From Chloroflexota bacterium (lineage in GTDB: Bacteria; Chloroflexota; Dehalococcoidia; Lucifugimonadales; UBA3495), in the NCBI GenBank assembly GCA_022573285.1, contig JACZUF010000001.1:62001-126000 (forward strand): a stretch of 64,000 nucleotides of DNA, in the 5' to 3' direction. Each line of letters starts with the position of its first letter. Position 1 is the stretch's first letter. The notes under the pieces were generated by a model. That model was not told the DNA's origin. It searched no databases and was given only the letters and a program-made list of their open reading frames with translations. Positions 25,928-35,191 of the stretch are shown here, piece after piece. A program made the position numbers and the translations under genes.

Positions 25928-26050
25928 TGGAGAACGGGGAAGTTCAGCTCATCCTCCTAAGACATTCCCTGTTCCCCATCTGAGGGCGCCTTACCCCCAA
26001 AGGCGTCCACGCGAGGGCCCCGGTGGGCACCCCCCATCGGGGCTCGCATG
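25928..26050 (+). ncRNA. Candidate structured RNA: three consecutive hairpins
   Basis: Three stems occur in a row. GAACgGGGAA at about 25933 pairs with TTCCCtGTTC near 25971. GGCGCCTT pairs with AAGGCG at about 25985-26006. GCGAGggCCCCG pairs with CGGGGctCGC at about 26011-26047. A strong terminator follows at 26065. Together they look like an independent small RNA of 150-170 nt, but strand and identity are unknown, and no match to SRP RNA, 6S or tmRNA was recognised. Confidence 0.35.
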
Positions 26051-26064
26051 ATTTGGGCAGAATC

Positions 26065-26101
26065 AAAAAGGGACCTCCCCCGGCGGGGAAGGTCCCTTTT
26101 T
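26065..26101. terminator. Bidirectional rho-independent terminator
   Basis: AAAAAGGGACCT-CCCC pairs with GGGG-AAGGTCCCTTTTT around a short CGGC loop, giving A-rich and T-rich flanks. It can end hsp20 transcription from one side and the tRNA or small RNA from the other. Confidence 0.9.
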
Positions 26102-26130
26102 GCAACCTCTGGGTAACCCCAGCTAGCCGG

Positions 26131-26628
26131 TTACTTGCCTTCGGGAAGCGCTGCGCCCACGGCAACCTTCAGGTGCTTGGCCTTCTTGGACTCGGCCACC
26201 GGCAGGGTGATGGTCAAGACACCGTTCTCATAACGGGGCTCGACCTTGTCGGTGTCCACGTGCTCGGGCAGCCGCAGCGACCGGTGGAACGACCCCGACC
26301 GGCGCTCCCGGACCACGTAGCCGCCATCTTCCCGCTCTTCATCATTCTTGAGTTCGGGCACCTTGGTGTCGGCCTTGATGGTCAATACCCCGCCTTCGAT
26401 GGTGACATCGATGTCGTCGGGCTGAACGCCGGGCAGGCTGGCTTGAACCGTGACTTTGTCACCGTCCCGGACGATGTCCAAGGGAATGGACCAGTCCCGC
26501 CTCTCGGCGCCGTCGAAATAGCCGGCGCCCGCGCCGGTGAAGAATGTGGGGAATCCGGCCCAGCGCCGGTTGGCCAGACGGTGCGCCCGCCTGATTTCAT
26601 ATAGTGGGTTCCAACGAGTCAATACCAT
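26131..26628 (-). CDS. Small heat shock protein, Hsp20/alpha-crystallin family
   Basis: The 165 residues have an N-terminal arm, an alpha-crystallin domain at about 45-140 with LPGVQPDDIDVTIEGGVLTI and the closing beta motif YENGVLTITLPV, and a lysine-rich tail. It is an ATP-independent holdase that keeps unfolding proteins soluble. The CAGGAGGAGACTG site precedes the ATG. It is divergent from dnaJ and shares a regulatory region with HspR-type sites. Confidence 0.95.
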   Translation of the reverse strand: MVLTRWNPLYEIRRAHRLANRRWAGFPTFFTGAGAGYFDGAERRDWSIPLDIVRDGDKVTVQASLPGVQPDDIDVTIEGGVLTIKADTKVPELKNDEEREDGGYVVRERRSGSFHRSLRLPEHVDTDKVEPRYENGVLTITLPVAESKKAKHLKVAVGAALPEGK

Positions 26629-26711
26629 TTTCAGTCTCCTCCTGAATCTTGGGTAATTCGGTTGCCTGGGGGCTTGGGAACTTTTATCTCAACCCCTAAC
26701 TAACAATCCGT

Positions 26712-26740
26712 ATTGTATATAGTTGAGTGCTTACTGTCAA
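26712..26740 (-). promoter_or_regulatory. Promoter of hsp20
   Basis: Reading the minus strand, TTGACA (26740-26735) and TACAAT (26717-26712) are exactly 17 bp apart, near-consensus for the housekeeping sigma factor. A HAIR-like inverted repeat covers the -35 box. Confidence 0.85.
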
Positions 26741-26741
26741 G
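26722..26741. promoter_or_regulatory. HAIR-like HspR operator 1
   Basis: The minus strand reads CTTGACA-gtaagc-ACTCAAC, close to the HspR box CTTGAGT-N7-ACTCAAG. It overlaps the hsp20 -35 box, consistent with repression by the hspR product encoded nearby. Confidence 0.55.
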
Positions 26742-26790
26742 TTTATATATTATCTCACTCATATTTACTATAATAATCCCATTATATTAC

Positions 26791-26810
26791 ATTGACAAAT
26801 AGTCTCAATT
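26791..26810. promoter_or_regulatory. HAIR-like HspR operator 2
   Basis: ATTGACA-aatag-TCTCAAT is an inverted repeat similar to operator 1 and to the HspR consensus. It overlaps the -35 box of the dnaJ promoter, so dnaJ-hspR-clpC is probably autoregulated. Confidence 0.5.
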
Positions 26811-26820
26811 AAACTACAAT
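26792..26820 (+). promoter_or_regulatory. Promoter of dnaJ-hspR-clpC
   Basis: TTGACA (26792-26797) and TACAAT (26815-26820) are separated by exactly 17 bp, the same pair as in the divergent hsp20 promoter. Transcription would start about 40 bp before the dnaJ ATG. Confidence 0.85.
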
Positions 26821-26866
26821 CCATGCTGGATATAGATCAGAGAATCTCGGCGGTCCGGTAAACATC

Positions 26867-27802
26867 ATGGCTGACTATTACGACGCATTAGGGGTGCCCC
26901 GGGGGGCCTCGGAGAAAGACATCCGGGCTGCTTTCCGCCGTTTGGCGCGCCAACATCACCCCGACGTCAACGACAGCGACCCGGCGTCGGAGGAGAAGTT
27001 CAAGGAGATCAACGAGGCCTACACCGTCCTCTCCGACGCCGATTCGCGGCGCAAGTACGACCGCTACGGCGACGATTGGAAACACGCGGACCAGTTCGAA
27101 CAGGCCGGCCGGGGTGGCGGATTCTCCTTCTCTAATATGGGAGGCAGGAGAGGTGGGCGGAGCAGTATCTTCGACCAATTCTTCGGCGGCAGGGGCGGCT
27201 ACGAAGTTAGGCCGCCGCCCGCCGAGTTCCGGGTTGAGATTACTTTGGAAGAGGCGTTCAACGGCGCCGCCCGCCGCCTCCAGATGCAGGACGGACGCCG
27301 CCTAGAGGTCAAGATCCCGCCCGGAGTCGATAACGGTTCCCGGGTCCACATATCCGCGGACCTCGCCCAAGGCGGCGATTTCTACCTGCTCGTGTCGGTC
27401 AAGGACCACCCAAGGTTCCGCCGTCAGGGCAAAGACCTTTTTGTGGACGTGGAGGCGCACTTGGACGACGCCGTCCTGGGCGGCGAGCTGACCGTGCCCA
27501 CCCTTACCGGGCGGCTTGCATTGACCATCCCCCAGGGGACCCAGAACGGACGCCGGTTCCGGTTGGCGGGACAGGGCATGCCGGCCCTGAACAACTCGGC
27601 CAATAACCCACGGAGCGACGTCGGCCACCGCGGCGACCTGTTCGCCACGGTGAAGGTGAAACTTCCCTCCGAATTCACGGAGGAGGAATTGGACCTGTTC
27701 AAGAGATTTAGGGCCAAGCGCATGGAAACGCCGGCGTCCTCAGTTTCCAAGGATGACGGGCCGGCCGGGAATGACGGCGCGGCCGGCGAGGAGCAATCAT
27801 GA
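26867..27802 (+). CDS. dnaJ: DnaJ/CbpA-type co-chaperone without zinc finger
   Basis: The J domain spans residues 3-68 with the essential HPD at 31-33, which stimulates the Hsp70 ATPase. A Gly/Phe/Arg-rich linker (about 78-112) follows, then two C-terminal beta domains with PPGVDNGSRVHI and PQGTQNGRRFRLAGQGMP. The CxxCxGxG zinc domain of classical DnaJ is absent, so this is a CbpA-like class II protein of 311 residues. It overlaps hspR by ATGA. The cognate dnaK is not in the window. Confidence 0.93.
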   Translation: MADYYDALGVPRGASEKDIRAAFRRLARQHHPDVNDSDPASEEKFKEINEAYTVLSDADSRRKYDRYGDDWKHADQFEQAGRGGGFSFSNMGGRRGGRSSIFDQFFGGRGGYEVRPPPAEFRVEITLEEAFNGAARRLQMQDGRRLEVKIPPGVDNGSRVHISADLAQGGDFYLLVSVKDHPRFRRQGKDLFVDVEAHLDDAVLGGELTVPTLTGRLALTIPQGTQNGRRFRLAGQGMPALNNSANNPRSDVGHRGDLFATVKVKLPSEFTEEELDLFKRFRAKRMETPASSVSKDDGPAGNDGAAGEEQS

Positions 27803-28164
27803 CCACTGAGAATCAGTTTCGGGACGAACCGTGTTTCGTGATCAGCGTGGCCGCCCGCATCGTCGGGGTCCACGCCCAGACCCTGCGCCACTACGAGCGC
27901 GTGGGCCTCATCTGGCCATCCCGGACCGGGGGACGCCAAAGGCTGTATTCCATGGCCGACATCGACCGCCTGCGCCGTCTAAAGTCCCTGACCGAGGACA
28001 TGGGACTCAACCTGGCTGGGGCTGAGGTGGCCCTAAAGCTCATGAACCGCATCGAAGAATTAGAGACCGAAGTTAAACAATTGACCGAGGCCGTGAATAT
28101 CTTACAGAATCAGGGACCGCGTCAGGTACAGGGAGCGGCCAACCGCCAGGGGAGCACCGCCTAG
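27799..28164 (+). CDS. hspR: HspR, MerR-family heat-shock repressor
   Basis: The 121 residues carry a MerR-type winged helix with FVISVAARIVGVHAQTLRHYERVG and GGRQRLYSMADIDRLRRL, then a leucine-rich coiled coil for dimerisation (ELETEVKQLTEAVNIL). The second position of the operon, between dnaJ and a Clp ATPase, is the arrangement known for HspR in Actinobacteria and related phyla. It presumably binds the HAIR-like boxes upstream. The C-terminus is polar and glutamine-rich. Confidence 0.9.
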   Translation: MTTENQFRDEPCFVISVAARIVGVHAQTLRHYERVGLIWPSRTGGRQRLYSMADIDRLRRLKSLTEDMGLNLAGAEVALKLMNRIEELETEVKQLTEAVNILQNQGPRQVQGAANRQGSTA

Positions 28165-28200
28165 CCCCCATCAGAGGGGGCGGACCTAGGAGAAATCATC

Positions 28201-30729
28201 ATGGTATTAAGACCGGACCAATTCACCGAACAAGCGCAGGAAGTGTTGCACAATTCCCAGGACCTGGTGCGCCGGTACGGCCACAGCCAGTGGGATGTTG
28301 AGCACATCCTGCTGGCGCTTTTGGAGTTGGAAAGCGGGATTCCCGGCGAGATACTCGTCGAGATCGGCGTCCAAGTAGACGCCATCAAGGCCCAGTTGGA
28401 CCGTGCGTTGGAGGCCGCTCCCAAGGTGGCCGACAACGCAACCCAGATCTACGCCACTCCCAGGGCCTCGCGGCTTCTGGAGGACGCCAAGAATGAAGCA
28501 TCGCGGCTGAAGGACGACTTCATCGGCGCCGAGCACCTGTTCATCGCCGCCGTCATGGAGTCCCAGGGGGAAGCGGCCCAGGTGTTGAAGGAACACGGCA
28601 TCGACCAGGAAAAGGTCTATCAGGCGCTCGCGGAGATCCGGGGCAGTCACCGGGTGGACGATCCCAGGGCGGAGAGCCATTACCGGTCGCTGGAAAAATA
28701 CACCATCGATCTGACCCATCTGGCGCGCCAGGGAAAACTGGACCCGGTGGTGGGACGGGACGAAGAGATCCGCCAGGTGATGCAGACCCTGACCCGTCGG
28801 AAGAAAAACAACCCCGTGATCATCGGCGAGGCCGGCGTGGGCAAGACGGCCATCGTCGAGGGACTGGCCGCCCGCATCGTGGCGGGCGACGTGGCCGACT
28901 CTCTAAAGGGCCGCCGGGTGCTGGCCCTGGACATGGGCGCATTGGTCGCCGGGTCCAAGTTCCGCGGCGAATTCGAAGAGCGGCTCAAGTCCGTGGTGGA
29001 CGAGGTGAAGCAGGCCCACCGGGAGGTGATCCTGTTCCTGGACGAGATACACACCATGGTGGGCGCCGGCGCTGCCGAAGGTGGCATCGACGCCAGCAAC
29101 CTGCTCAAGCCCGCCCTCGCCCGGGGTGAGTTGCAGTGCGTGGGCGCGACCACCCTGGACGAGTACCGGAAATACATCGAGAAAGACACCGCTCTGGAAC
29201 GCCGTTTCCAGCCGATTATCCTTGAAGAGCCGTCGGTGGAGGAAACGGTGGAGATCCTGCGCATACTCCGGCCCCGCTATGAGGCCCATCACAAGGTGGA
29301 CATCGACGACTCCGCCCTGGTGGCGGCCGCCCGCCTCAGCGACCGCTACGTAACCGGGCGTCAGCTTCCCGACAAGGCAATAGACTTCATCGATGAGGCC
29401 GCCAGCAAGCTGCGCATCGACGCCGAAAGCCTGCCCGCCGACGTCAAGAACAAGGAAGACCGCATCGCGCAGTTGTTGGACCAAGAGGAGGCCGCCGCCC
29501 AGCGCACCGAGTACGAGCGTGCCGCCGAGCTCAGGGTGGAACGCCTGCGCTTGGAAGAAGAATACGAATCGGAACGGCAGCGCCTGCACCAAGACCGCAA
29601 ATTCGACATGGTGGTGGGCGAGGTGGACATCGCCGAACTGGTCTCTAAATGGACCGGGATACCCACCGGACGTCTGTTGGAGGGCGAGGGCGAGCGCCTG
29701 GTGCACATGGAGGAGAACCTCCACCAACGGATCATCGGCCAAGAAGAAGCGGTGGTGGCGGTGGCCGAGGCCATCCGGCGTTCCCGCTCCGGCTTGAGCG
29801 ACCCACGGCGGCCCATTGGCAGCTTCATATTCCTGGGCCCCACGGGCGTCGGCAAGACCGAGCTGGCCAAGTCCCTGGCCCAGTTCATGTTCGACGACGA
29901 GTCCAACATGGTGCGCATCGACATGTCCGAGTACCAGGAGAAACACACCGTCTCCCGGCTCATCGGCGCCCCTCCGGGCTACGTGGGCTACGAAGAGGGC
30001 GGCCAACTCACCGAGGCGGTGCGGCGCCGTCCCTACCGGGTGGTGCTCTTTGACGAGATTGAAAAGGCCCATCCCGACATCTTCAACATCCTGCTCCAGG
30101 TACTGGAGGACGGGCGGTTGACCGACGGTCACGGGCGGGTCGTCGATTTCAGGAACACCGTCATCATCATGACCAGCAACCTGGGCACCTCCAGCATCGG
30201 GCGGCAGGCCTTCGGGTTCCGCACCGGCGGCAAGGCCGGCGAGGACGAGGACCAAAAACTCCGGGAATCGGTCAACGCCGCCCTCAAGGAGACCTTCCGG
30301 CCCGAGTTCCTCAACCGGATCGACGAGACCATCGTCTTCCATCCATTGACCCAGGAACAGATCGTCCGGGTGGTGGGTCTGATGACCAAGGACGTCCAAG
30401 GCCGTCTCGAGGAACGGGGAATGACCTTTGAATTGACCTCGGACGCCAACCTTTGGTTGGGCAAGGAGGGCTACGACCCGGTCTACGGGGCGAGGCCCCT
30501 GCGCCGGGCGGTGACCCGCTACCTGGAGAACCCACTGTCCAAGGGCATATTGTCCGGGGAGTTCACCTCGGGCGACCACGTCTTGGTGGACGCCGGAACG
30601 GATAGCCTGGTGCTGACCAAGGTGGCGGCCCAGGCACCAGAGTCCGAGCCTGAAGCCCCCGGTCCGGAAGCCCCCGGTTCGGAAGCTTCAGGAAGCGAGA
30701 CGGACGAAGCGGTGCCTTCAACGCCCTAA
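28201..30729 (+). CDS. clpC: Clp/Hsp100 AAA+ ATPase, ClpC-like
   Basis: The 842 residues contain two N-terminal Clp repeats (1-145), a first AAA+ module with Walker A GEAGVGKT at 209-216 and [10 protein letters not shown], a short middle coil of about 50 residues, and a second module with GPTGVGKT at 546-553. The short middle domain and a tripeptide FGF in the loop after TSNLG are ClpC-like rather than ClpB-like, suggesting work with ClpP. The last 35 residues are an acidic Pro/Glu/Ser tail with PEAPG repeats. In HspR operons clpB is the usual third gene, so the replacement is noteworthy. It is under the dnaJ promoter. Confidence 0.88.
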   Translation: MVLRPDQFTEQAQEVLHNSQDLVRRYGHSQWDVEHILLALLELESGIPGEILVEIGVQVDAIKAQLDRALEAAPKVADNATQIYATPRASRLLEDAKNEASRLKDDFIGAEHLFIAAVMESQGEAAQVLKEHGIDQEKVYQALAEIRGSHRVDDPRAESHYRSLEKYTIDLTHLARQGKLDPVVGRDEEIRQVMQTLTRRKKNNPVIIGEAGVGKTAIVEGLAARIVAGDVADSLKGRRVLALDMGALVAGSKFRGEFEERLKSVVDEVKQAHREVILFLDEIHTMVGAGAAEGGIDASNLLKPALARGELQCVGATTLDEYRKYIEKDTALERRFQPIILEEPSVEETVEILRILRPRYEAHHKVDIDDSALVAAARLSDRYVTGRQLPDKAIDFIDEAASKLRIDAESLPADVKNKEDRIAQLLDQEEAAAQRTEYERAAELRVERLRLEEEYESERQRLHQDRKFDMVVGEVDIAELVSKWTGIPTGRLLEGEGERLVHMEENLHQRIIGQEEAVVAVAEAIRRSRSGLSDPRRPIGSFIFLGPTGVGKTELAKSLAQFMFDDESNMVRIDMSEYQEKHTVSRLIGAPPGYVGYEEGGQLTEAVRRRPYRVVLFDEIEKAHPDIFNILLQVLEDGRLTDGHGRVVDFRNTVIIMTSNLGTSSIGRQAFGFRTGGKAGEDEDQKLRESVNAALKETFRPEFLNRIDETIVFHPLTQEQIVRVVGLMTKDVQGRLEERGMTFELTSDANLWLGKEGYDPVYGARPLRRAVTRYLENPLSKGILSGEFTSGDHVLVDAGTDSLVLTKVAAQAPESEPEAPGPEAPGSEASGSETDEAVPSTP

Positions 30730-30783
30730 TTCCGGGTCCTGAACCAAGGGCCTAAATCTGGCCGGGCCGGGAGCCGATCGCCG

Positions 30784-31647
30784 ATGCAGCGGGCGGAACA
30801 CAAAACACTCAGCGTCTGGGGATTGAACGTCCGCTACGTTCAGGCCGGAGAAGGCCCCGTGGTGCTGCTGCTCCACGGACTCGCCGCCTCGCTACTAACC
30901 TGGTACTGCAATATCGACGCCCTGGCTGACGCCGGATACCGGGTGATTGCTCCGGACCTGCCGGGCTACGGCGACTCGGACAAGCCCAGCCACCTGGACT
31001 ACAGCCCGGAATCGGCGGCCGACTTTGTCTATGACTTCAGCCAAGAACTGGGATTGGACCGGTTCTCTCTGGTGGGGAGCTCGGCGGGGGGATTGATCGC
31101 CGGGCTGTTCGCCCTGGAGCACCCGGAAATGGTGGAAAAGATGGTGCTGGTGGGCTCGGGCGGGTTCGGCCGGAAGGTGTCCTGGTTCCTTCGGGCTATG
31201 TCCCTCCCAATATTGGGCGACCTTATGTATCAACCCTGGTTGAACAACAAAATGAGAGCTACCAAGTACCTGTTCTACCGGCCGCCCGACATCTTGGAAG
31301 AGTTGCTTCCGGAGATGGACCGGGTCAAGCTGCTCCCCGGAGCTCGGGCCGCAATGCTGCGTTCCATACGTTCTAGCATCAATCTCCGGGGATTCCGCAA
31401 GGAGGGGTATATCCTTGAGCGGCTAAAGGCCTCTCCCGTGCCTCTGATGACCGTTTGGGGGGCCGACGACATCATCATCCCAGTGTCTCATGCCGAGGCC
31501 GTCCGCCGGGAATTGCCCGAAAGCGTCGTGCGGATCATACCCGAGTGCGGCCACTGGCCTCAGATGGAGAAGCCCGGCCAGTTCAACCCGATGTTAACCG
31601 GTTTTCTGGGCGGCGGCCCCGCCCAGGCGTCCCAACAAGAATCTTGA
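30784..31647 (+). CDS. Alpha/beta hydrolase
   Basis: The 287 residues have the oxyanion HG motif LLLHGLAAS, the nucleophile elbow VGSSAGG (Ser), an acid in WGADDIIIP and the catalytic His in PECGHWPQMEKP. The arrangement is that of meta-cleavage-product hydrolases, esterases and epoxide hydrolases; substrate unknown. The ATG is preceded by GGGAGCCGATCGCC. Its stop overlaps the next start as TGATG. Confidence 0.9.
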   Translation: MQRAEHKTLSVWGLNVRYVQAGEGPVVLLLHGLAASLLTWYCNIDALADAGYRVIAPDLPGYGDSDKPSHLDYSPESAADFVYDFSQELGLDRFSLVGSSAGGLIAGLFALEHPEMVEKMVLVGSGGFGRKVSWFLRAMSLPILGDLMYQPWLNNKMRATKYLFYRPPDILEELLPEMDRVKLLPGARAAMLRSIRSSINLRGFRKEGYILERLKASPVPLMTVWGADDIIIPVSHAEAVRRELPESVVRIIPECGHWPQMEKPGQFNPMLTGFLGGGPAQASQQES

Positions 31648-32255
31648 TGCGCTACGTCAGCCGGGCGGCCGGCTTTCCCGCCCGGATGGCCAGATTGCCC
31701 GCCAGGGTGGATTGGCGCAAACCGGAGAACCTGGTCCGGCTGGGCATCCTGACCGTGGTCATCGCCGCCATCGTCGCCGCCCTGTTGCTCCGCGACAACT
31801 TCGGCGCAACCGAGGTGGGCTACGGCGCGGTGGCCCTGAGCGCGTTGGTGGCCAGCGCCGGCCTGCTGATCCCGGTCCCGGCCCTGGCGACCGCCTGCGC
31901 CACGGCCATCTTCCTGAGCCCCTTCCTGGTGGGCATCATCGCCGGGACCGCCGAGGCCGCCGGAGAACTGAGCGGTTATTACCTGGGTTACACCGGCCGC
32001 GACATCCTGGGCCGGAGCCGTATCTACCAGCGGCTGGAGCAATGGATGCGCCGGAGGGGCTGGCTGCTGCTGTTTCTGGTGTCGTTGGTGCCCAACCCCA
32101 TCTTCGACATCGTGGGCATCGCCGCCGGGGCACTCCGTTATCCGATCTGGGGATTCCTGGCGGTGGTCTGGACCGGAAAGGTACTCAAGTTCCTGATATT
32201 CGCCTACGCCTGCAACGCTGGGGCCGATTGGCTGACCGGCCTATTCGGGCTCTAG
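31647..32255 (+). CDS. VTT/DedA-type membrane protein
   Basis: The 202-residue protein has a basic N-terminus, then hydrophobic segments at about 30-48, 60-80, 85-110, 150-170 and 180-200. The VTT-domain signature is seen in GTAEAAGELSGYYLGYTGRD and SLVPNPIFDIVGIAAGALRY. Such proteins act as lipid scramblases or transporters in the inner membrane. The frame before 31647 is a shadow of the hydrolase gene; the overlap TGATG supports this start. Confidence 0.88.
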   Translation: MRYVSRAAGFPARMARLPARVDWRKPENLVRLGILTVVIAAIVAALLLRDNFGATEVGYGAVALSALVASAGLLIPVPALATACATAIFLSPFLVGIIAGTAEAAGELSGYYLGYTGRDILGRSRIYQRLEQWMRRRGWLLLFLVSLVPNPIFDIVGIAAGALRYPIWGFLAVVWTGKVLKFLIFAYACNAGADWLTGLFGL

Positions 32256-32364
32256 CCAGCGTGCTCGAAAAAGCGATTTCAGGCACGAAAAGTGGCGGGT
32301 CTCGGCATAGGAGTGTATTCTTACTCCGGCTCCCGCTCCGATCCTCAGACCCCGGAGGTCCCCC

Positions 32365-32895
32365 TTGATCCGCCCATTAGATGGAAAAAGCCCCCGGATA
32401 CACCCGTCTGCCTTCATCAGCGAAGCGGCCTACATCGTTGGCGACGTAGTCATTGGGGAGAACACCAGCATCTGGCCCGGCGCGGTGATCCGGGCCGACT
32501 ACGGCGATATCGTCATCGGCAAGAACTGCTCCATCCAGGACAACGCTGTCCTCCACACCGACGACCACCTGGAACTGGGCGACAACGTGTTATTGACCCA
32601 CGGTGCGGTGGTCCATGGCGGCAAGGTCGGCAGCAACGTCCTGATCGGCGTGAATGCCGTTCTCTTGGAGGACACCGACGTCGGAGACTACGTATTCATC
32701 GGCGCGGGGGCCATCGTCCGGGGCAAGGTGCCGGACAACTCCCTGGTCATCGGCGTCCCCGGCCAGATACGGCCCCTCTCGGAAAAGCAGGCCGAGCGGC
32801 TGAAGGACCCCACGGCCAAATACGTTCAAAACGGCAAACGCTTTGGCGAGCAGGGACTGGGCCTGGATTTCTCCCAATACCGGGCGGAAAGCTAA
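32365..32895 (+). CDS. Gamma-carbonic anhydrase-like hexapeptide-repeat protein
   Basis: The 176 residues fold as a left-handed beta helix: repeated hexads run from GDVVIGENTSIWPGAVIRAD to VGDYVFIGAGAIVRGKV. Zinc ligands are seen in VLHTDDH, LLTHGAVVHGG. The C-terminal helix QAERLKDPTAKYVQ packs on the helix. Carbonic anhydrase activity is likely but many members are inactive. TTG at 32365 is chosen, with GGAGG 8 bp before it. Confidence 0.9.
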   Translation: MIRPLDGKSPRIHPSAFISEAAYIVGDVVIGENTSIWPGAVIRADYGDIVIGKNCSIQDNAVLHTDDHLELGDNVLLTHGAVVHGGKVGSNVLIGVNAVLLEDTDVGDYVFIGAGAIVRGKVPDNSLVIGVPGQIRPLSEKQAERLKDPTAKYVQNGKRFGEQGLGLDFSQYRAES

Positions 32896-32898
32896 GGC

Positions 32899-34137
32899 AT
32901 GACCACCAAACAGGACACCCCCACCCTCCCACTGGCGGGGATCAGGGTCATGGACGTCACCCACATCGTGGCAGGGCCTTTCTGCTCGATGATCCTGGCC
33001 GACATGGGAGCGGAGGTCATCAAGATCGAGCGCCCCGGCGCCGGCGAGCGAGGCCGCAGCAACGGCCCGTTCATCGAAGACGAAGACGGCCATCGGGTGA
33101 GCGCCCGCTACCTGGGTCTCAACCGTAACAAGAAGAGTGTGACCCTGGACCTCCGCGACGCCCGCTGCAAGGCGGCCTTCGAACGGATGGTGAAGGAGTC
33201 GGACATCCTGCTGGACAACTGGGGTCCGGGGGCCCTCCGGCGTCTCGGCCTGGGTTACGAAGTATTAAAAGACCTCAACCCCAGGCTGGTCTACACCAGC
33301 CTCACCGGCTACGGCGACCCCGAAGGACCGGCCCCGGGACCCTACTCCGACTGGCCGGCCAATAACCCGTGCGTCCAGGGGATGGGGGGCTGGATGGCCG
33401 TCACCGGGGAGCCGGGACGCGGGCCGCAGATGGTCGGCGACAACATCGGCGACTCGGTGCCCGGAGTTTGGACGGCCCTGGGGATCATGATGGCCTTGGA
33501 GGCCCGTCACCGCACCGGCCAAGGGGCCTACCTGGATATGTCGATGTACGACTGCATGGTCGCCCACACCACCAGCACCATGCCCTTCTACCAGGCCACC
33601 GGCGACGTGGCGGGCCGGGAACGGGGCAACATGCTGAGCGCCCAACTGGCCCTCAAGGCCAAGGACGGCTACGTGGTGCTGGCCGGGGCCGGCGGACCCG
33701 AGAAATGGAAGGACCTTTGGCGGCTGATCGGCCGGGAGGACCTCATCGAGGACGAGCGTTACCTGGGCCGGGGGATCAGCGGCGATTTCTACCTGAGCAA
33801 CTTTGTCCCGGCCATCGAGGGTTGGACGTCGGAGCGGACCAAGGCAGACGTGACCCGCAAGCTAATTGAGATCGGCTACTCCATGGGGATGGTGCAGGAC
33901 CAAGCGGACCTGGACCAGTGCCCTCACCTGGCGGCCCGGGGGATGTTCATCAACGGCGGCAACAACCTGGGCGGCATCTTCAGGACGGTCAATACGCCGA
34001 TCAAGTTTGCCGGCGGGGCCGAAACGCCCAACGTCGAACCGCCCCTCTTGGGGGCCAACAACGAGGAAATACTCTGCTCCATCGGCGGCGTGAGCCCGGA
34101 TGAACTGGAGCGGATGCAGGCGGACGGCGTTGTATAA
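32899..34137 (+). CDS. CaiB/BaiF family CoA transferase
   Basis: The 412-residue protein belongs to class III CoA transferases, which move CoA between acids through an aspartyl intermediate. Signs are VMDVTHIVAGPFCSMILADMGAEVIKIE at the start (quoted in part), LGLNRNKKSVTLDL, SLTGYGDPEGP and the catalytic Asp near 213-217 in YLDMSMYDCM. Substrate unknown; ketopantoate reductase-like gene follows 21 bp later. Confidence 0.93.
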   Translation: MTTKQDTPTLPLAGIRVMDVTHIVAGPFCSMILADMGAEVIKIERPGAGERGRSNGPFIEDEDGHRVSARYLGLNRNKKSVTLDLRDARCKAAFERMVKESDILLDNWGPGALRRLGLGYEVLKDLNPRLVYTSLTGYGDPEGPAPGPYSDWPANNPCVQGMGGWMAVTGEPGRGPQMVGDNIGDSVPGVWTALGIMMALEARHRTGQGAYLDMSMYDCMVAHTTSTMPFYQATGDVAGRERGNMLSAQLALKAKDGYVVLAGAGGPEKWKDLWRLIGREDLIEDERYLGRGISGDFYLSNFVPAIEGWTSERTKADVTRKLIEIGYSMGMVQDQADLDQCPHLAARGMFINGGNNLGGIFRTVNTPIKFAGGAETPNVEPPLLGANNEEILCSIGGVSPDELERMQADGVV

Positions 34138-34158
34138 CGCGCCCGGTCTGGGGGACCT

Positions 34159-35079
34159 ATGCGAATAGCGGTCATGGGTGCGGGCGGTGTCGGAGGATGT
34201 CTTGGCGGACTCTTGGCCAAGGCGGGCAACGACGTGTCGCTCATCGCACGAGGCGAGCATCTGGAGGCCATCCGGGCCAATGGGCTGAAATTGATCCGCC
34301 CCAGCGGCGAATTCGTGGTCGAGGTAAAGGCCACCGACGACCCGGCCCAAGTCGGTCCGGTCAATCTGGTGCTGTTCACCGTCAAAACCCTACACAACCG
34401 CCAGATCATATCGACCCTCAGGCCGTTGATCGGCCACGAGACCTCGGTCCTGACGCTGCAGAACGGAGTGGAAAGCCACGAACAACTAAGTGCGGTCCTG
34501 GGTTCTCAAACCATCCTCCCCGGCGCCTTCTGGGGGTCCTCCCAGATCCAGTCTCCCGGAGTGATCTCGGAAGTCGTCGAAGCCCGGATATCCTTCGGCG
34601 AAGTCGACGAGACCGAAAGCCTCCGCGCCCTGGATATCCGCAAGGTATTCCGGGAAGCCGGAATTGAAACCGAGCTCTCACCAGACCCCATGCAGGTGCT
34701 TTGGCGAAAGTTCATCGTGTTGAGCGCCGTAGCAGGCGTCACCAGCGCCGCCCGAATGCGGATCAAAGAACTGCTCCGATTTTCCGATGCCCGCCTGATG
34801 TTCTGCGACGCCATGGAAGAGGCGTTGGCCGTGGGCCTCGCCAAGGGAATCAATCTCCCCGAAGGCCTGGTCCAAGAATCTTTGGAGTACATCGACGGTC
34901 TCCCCAGTTTCCAAACTTCCATGCACACCGAATACGAGAGAGGACTGCCCACCGAATTAGACGCGCTGTCCGGCGCGGTCATCAGACTGGGCAAACAGAT
35001 CGGGGTGCCGACTCCGGTGCACAGTTTCCTGTATTCCGTGCTGCTGCCCCACAAAGACGGGCATCCGGCGGCGGACTAG
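34159..35079 (+). CDS. 2-dehydropantoate 2-reductase family protein
   Basis: The 306 residues begin with the NADP loop GAGGVGGCLGGLLA and ISLIARG-like continuation (VSLIARGEHL), then FTVKTLHN, TLQNGVES and the catalytic Lys in LWRKFIVLSAVAG; the C-terminal helical domain has TSMHTEYERGLPTELDAL. This is the PanE/ApbA fold that reduces ketopantoate to pantoate. In a neighbourhood with a CoA transferase it might use another 2-oxo acid, so panE is not asserted. Confidence 0.88.
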   Translation: MRIAVMGAGGVGGCLGGLLAKAGNDVSLIARGEHLEAIRANGLKLIRPSGEFVVEVKATDDPAQVGPVNLVLFTVKTLHNRQIISTLRPLIGHETSVLTLQNGVESHEQLSAVLGSQTILPGAFWGSSQIQSPGVISEVVEARISFGEVDETESLRALDIRKVFREAGIETELSPDPMQVLWRKFIVLSAVAGVTSAARMRIKELLRFSDARLMFCDAMEEALAVGLAKGINLPEGLVQESLEYIDGLPSFQTSMHTEYERGLPTELDALSGAVIRLGKQIGVPTPVHSFLYSVLLPHKDGHPAAD

Positions 35080-35131
35080 GCCCGGACCAGTCCGTTTCTC
35101 CCCGGAGGGGGACCCCTTAGCTAATTCCATA

Positions 35132-35154
35132 CAGGACGATATCAGCCTATAATA
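35132..35154 (+). promoter_or_regulatory. Possible promoter of hisS
   Basis: TATAAT at about 35149-35154 is preceded by a weak -35, TTCCAT, with a 17 bp spacer, about 40 bp before the TTG start of hisS. Confidence 0.35.
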
Positions 35155-35191
35155 TTCCCCTGAATAGTCGATTTCGGAGTAACCACTAACC

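Noticed and set aside
28903-30579. 558-codon minus-strand frame
   Set aside because: Antisense to clpC, rich in Gly, His and Leu with no domain. It is a codon-bias shadow.
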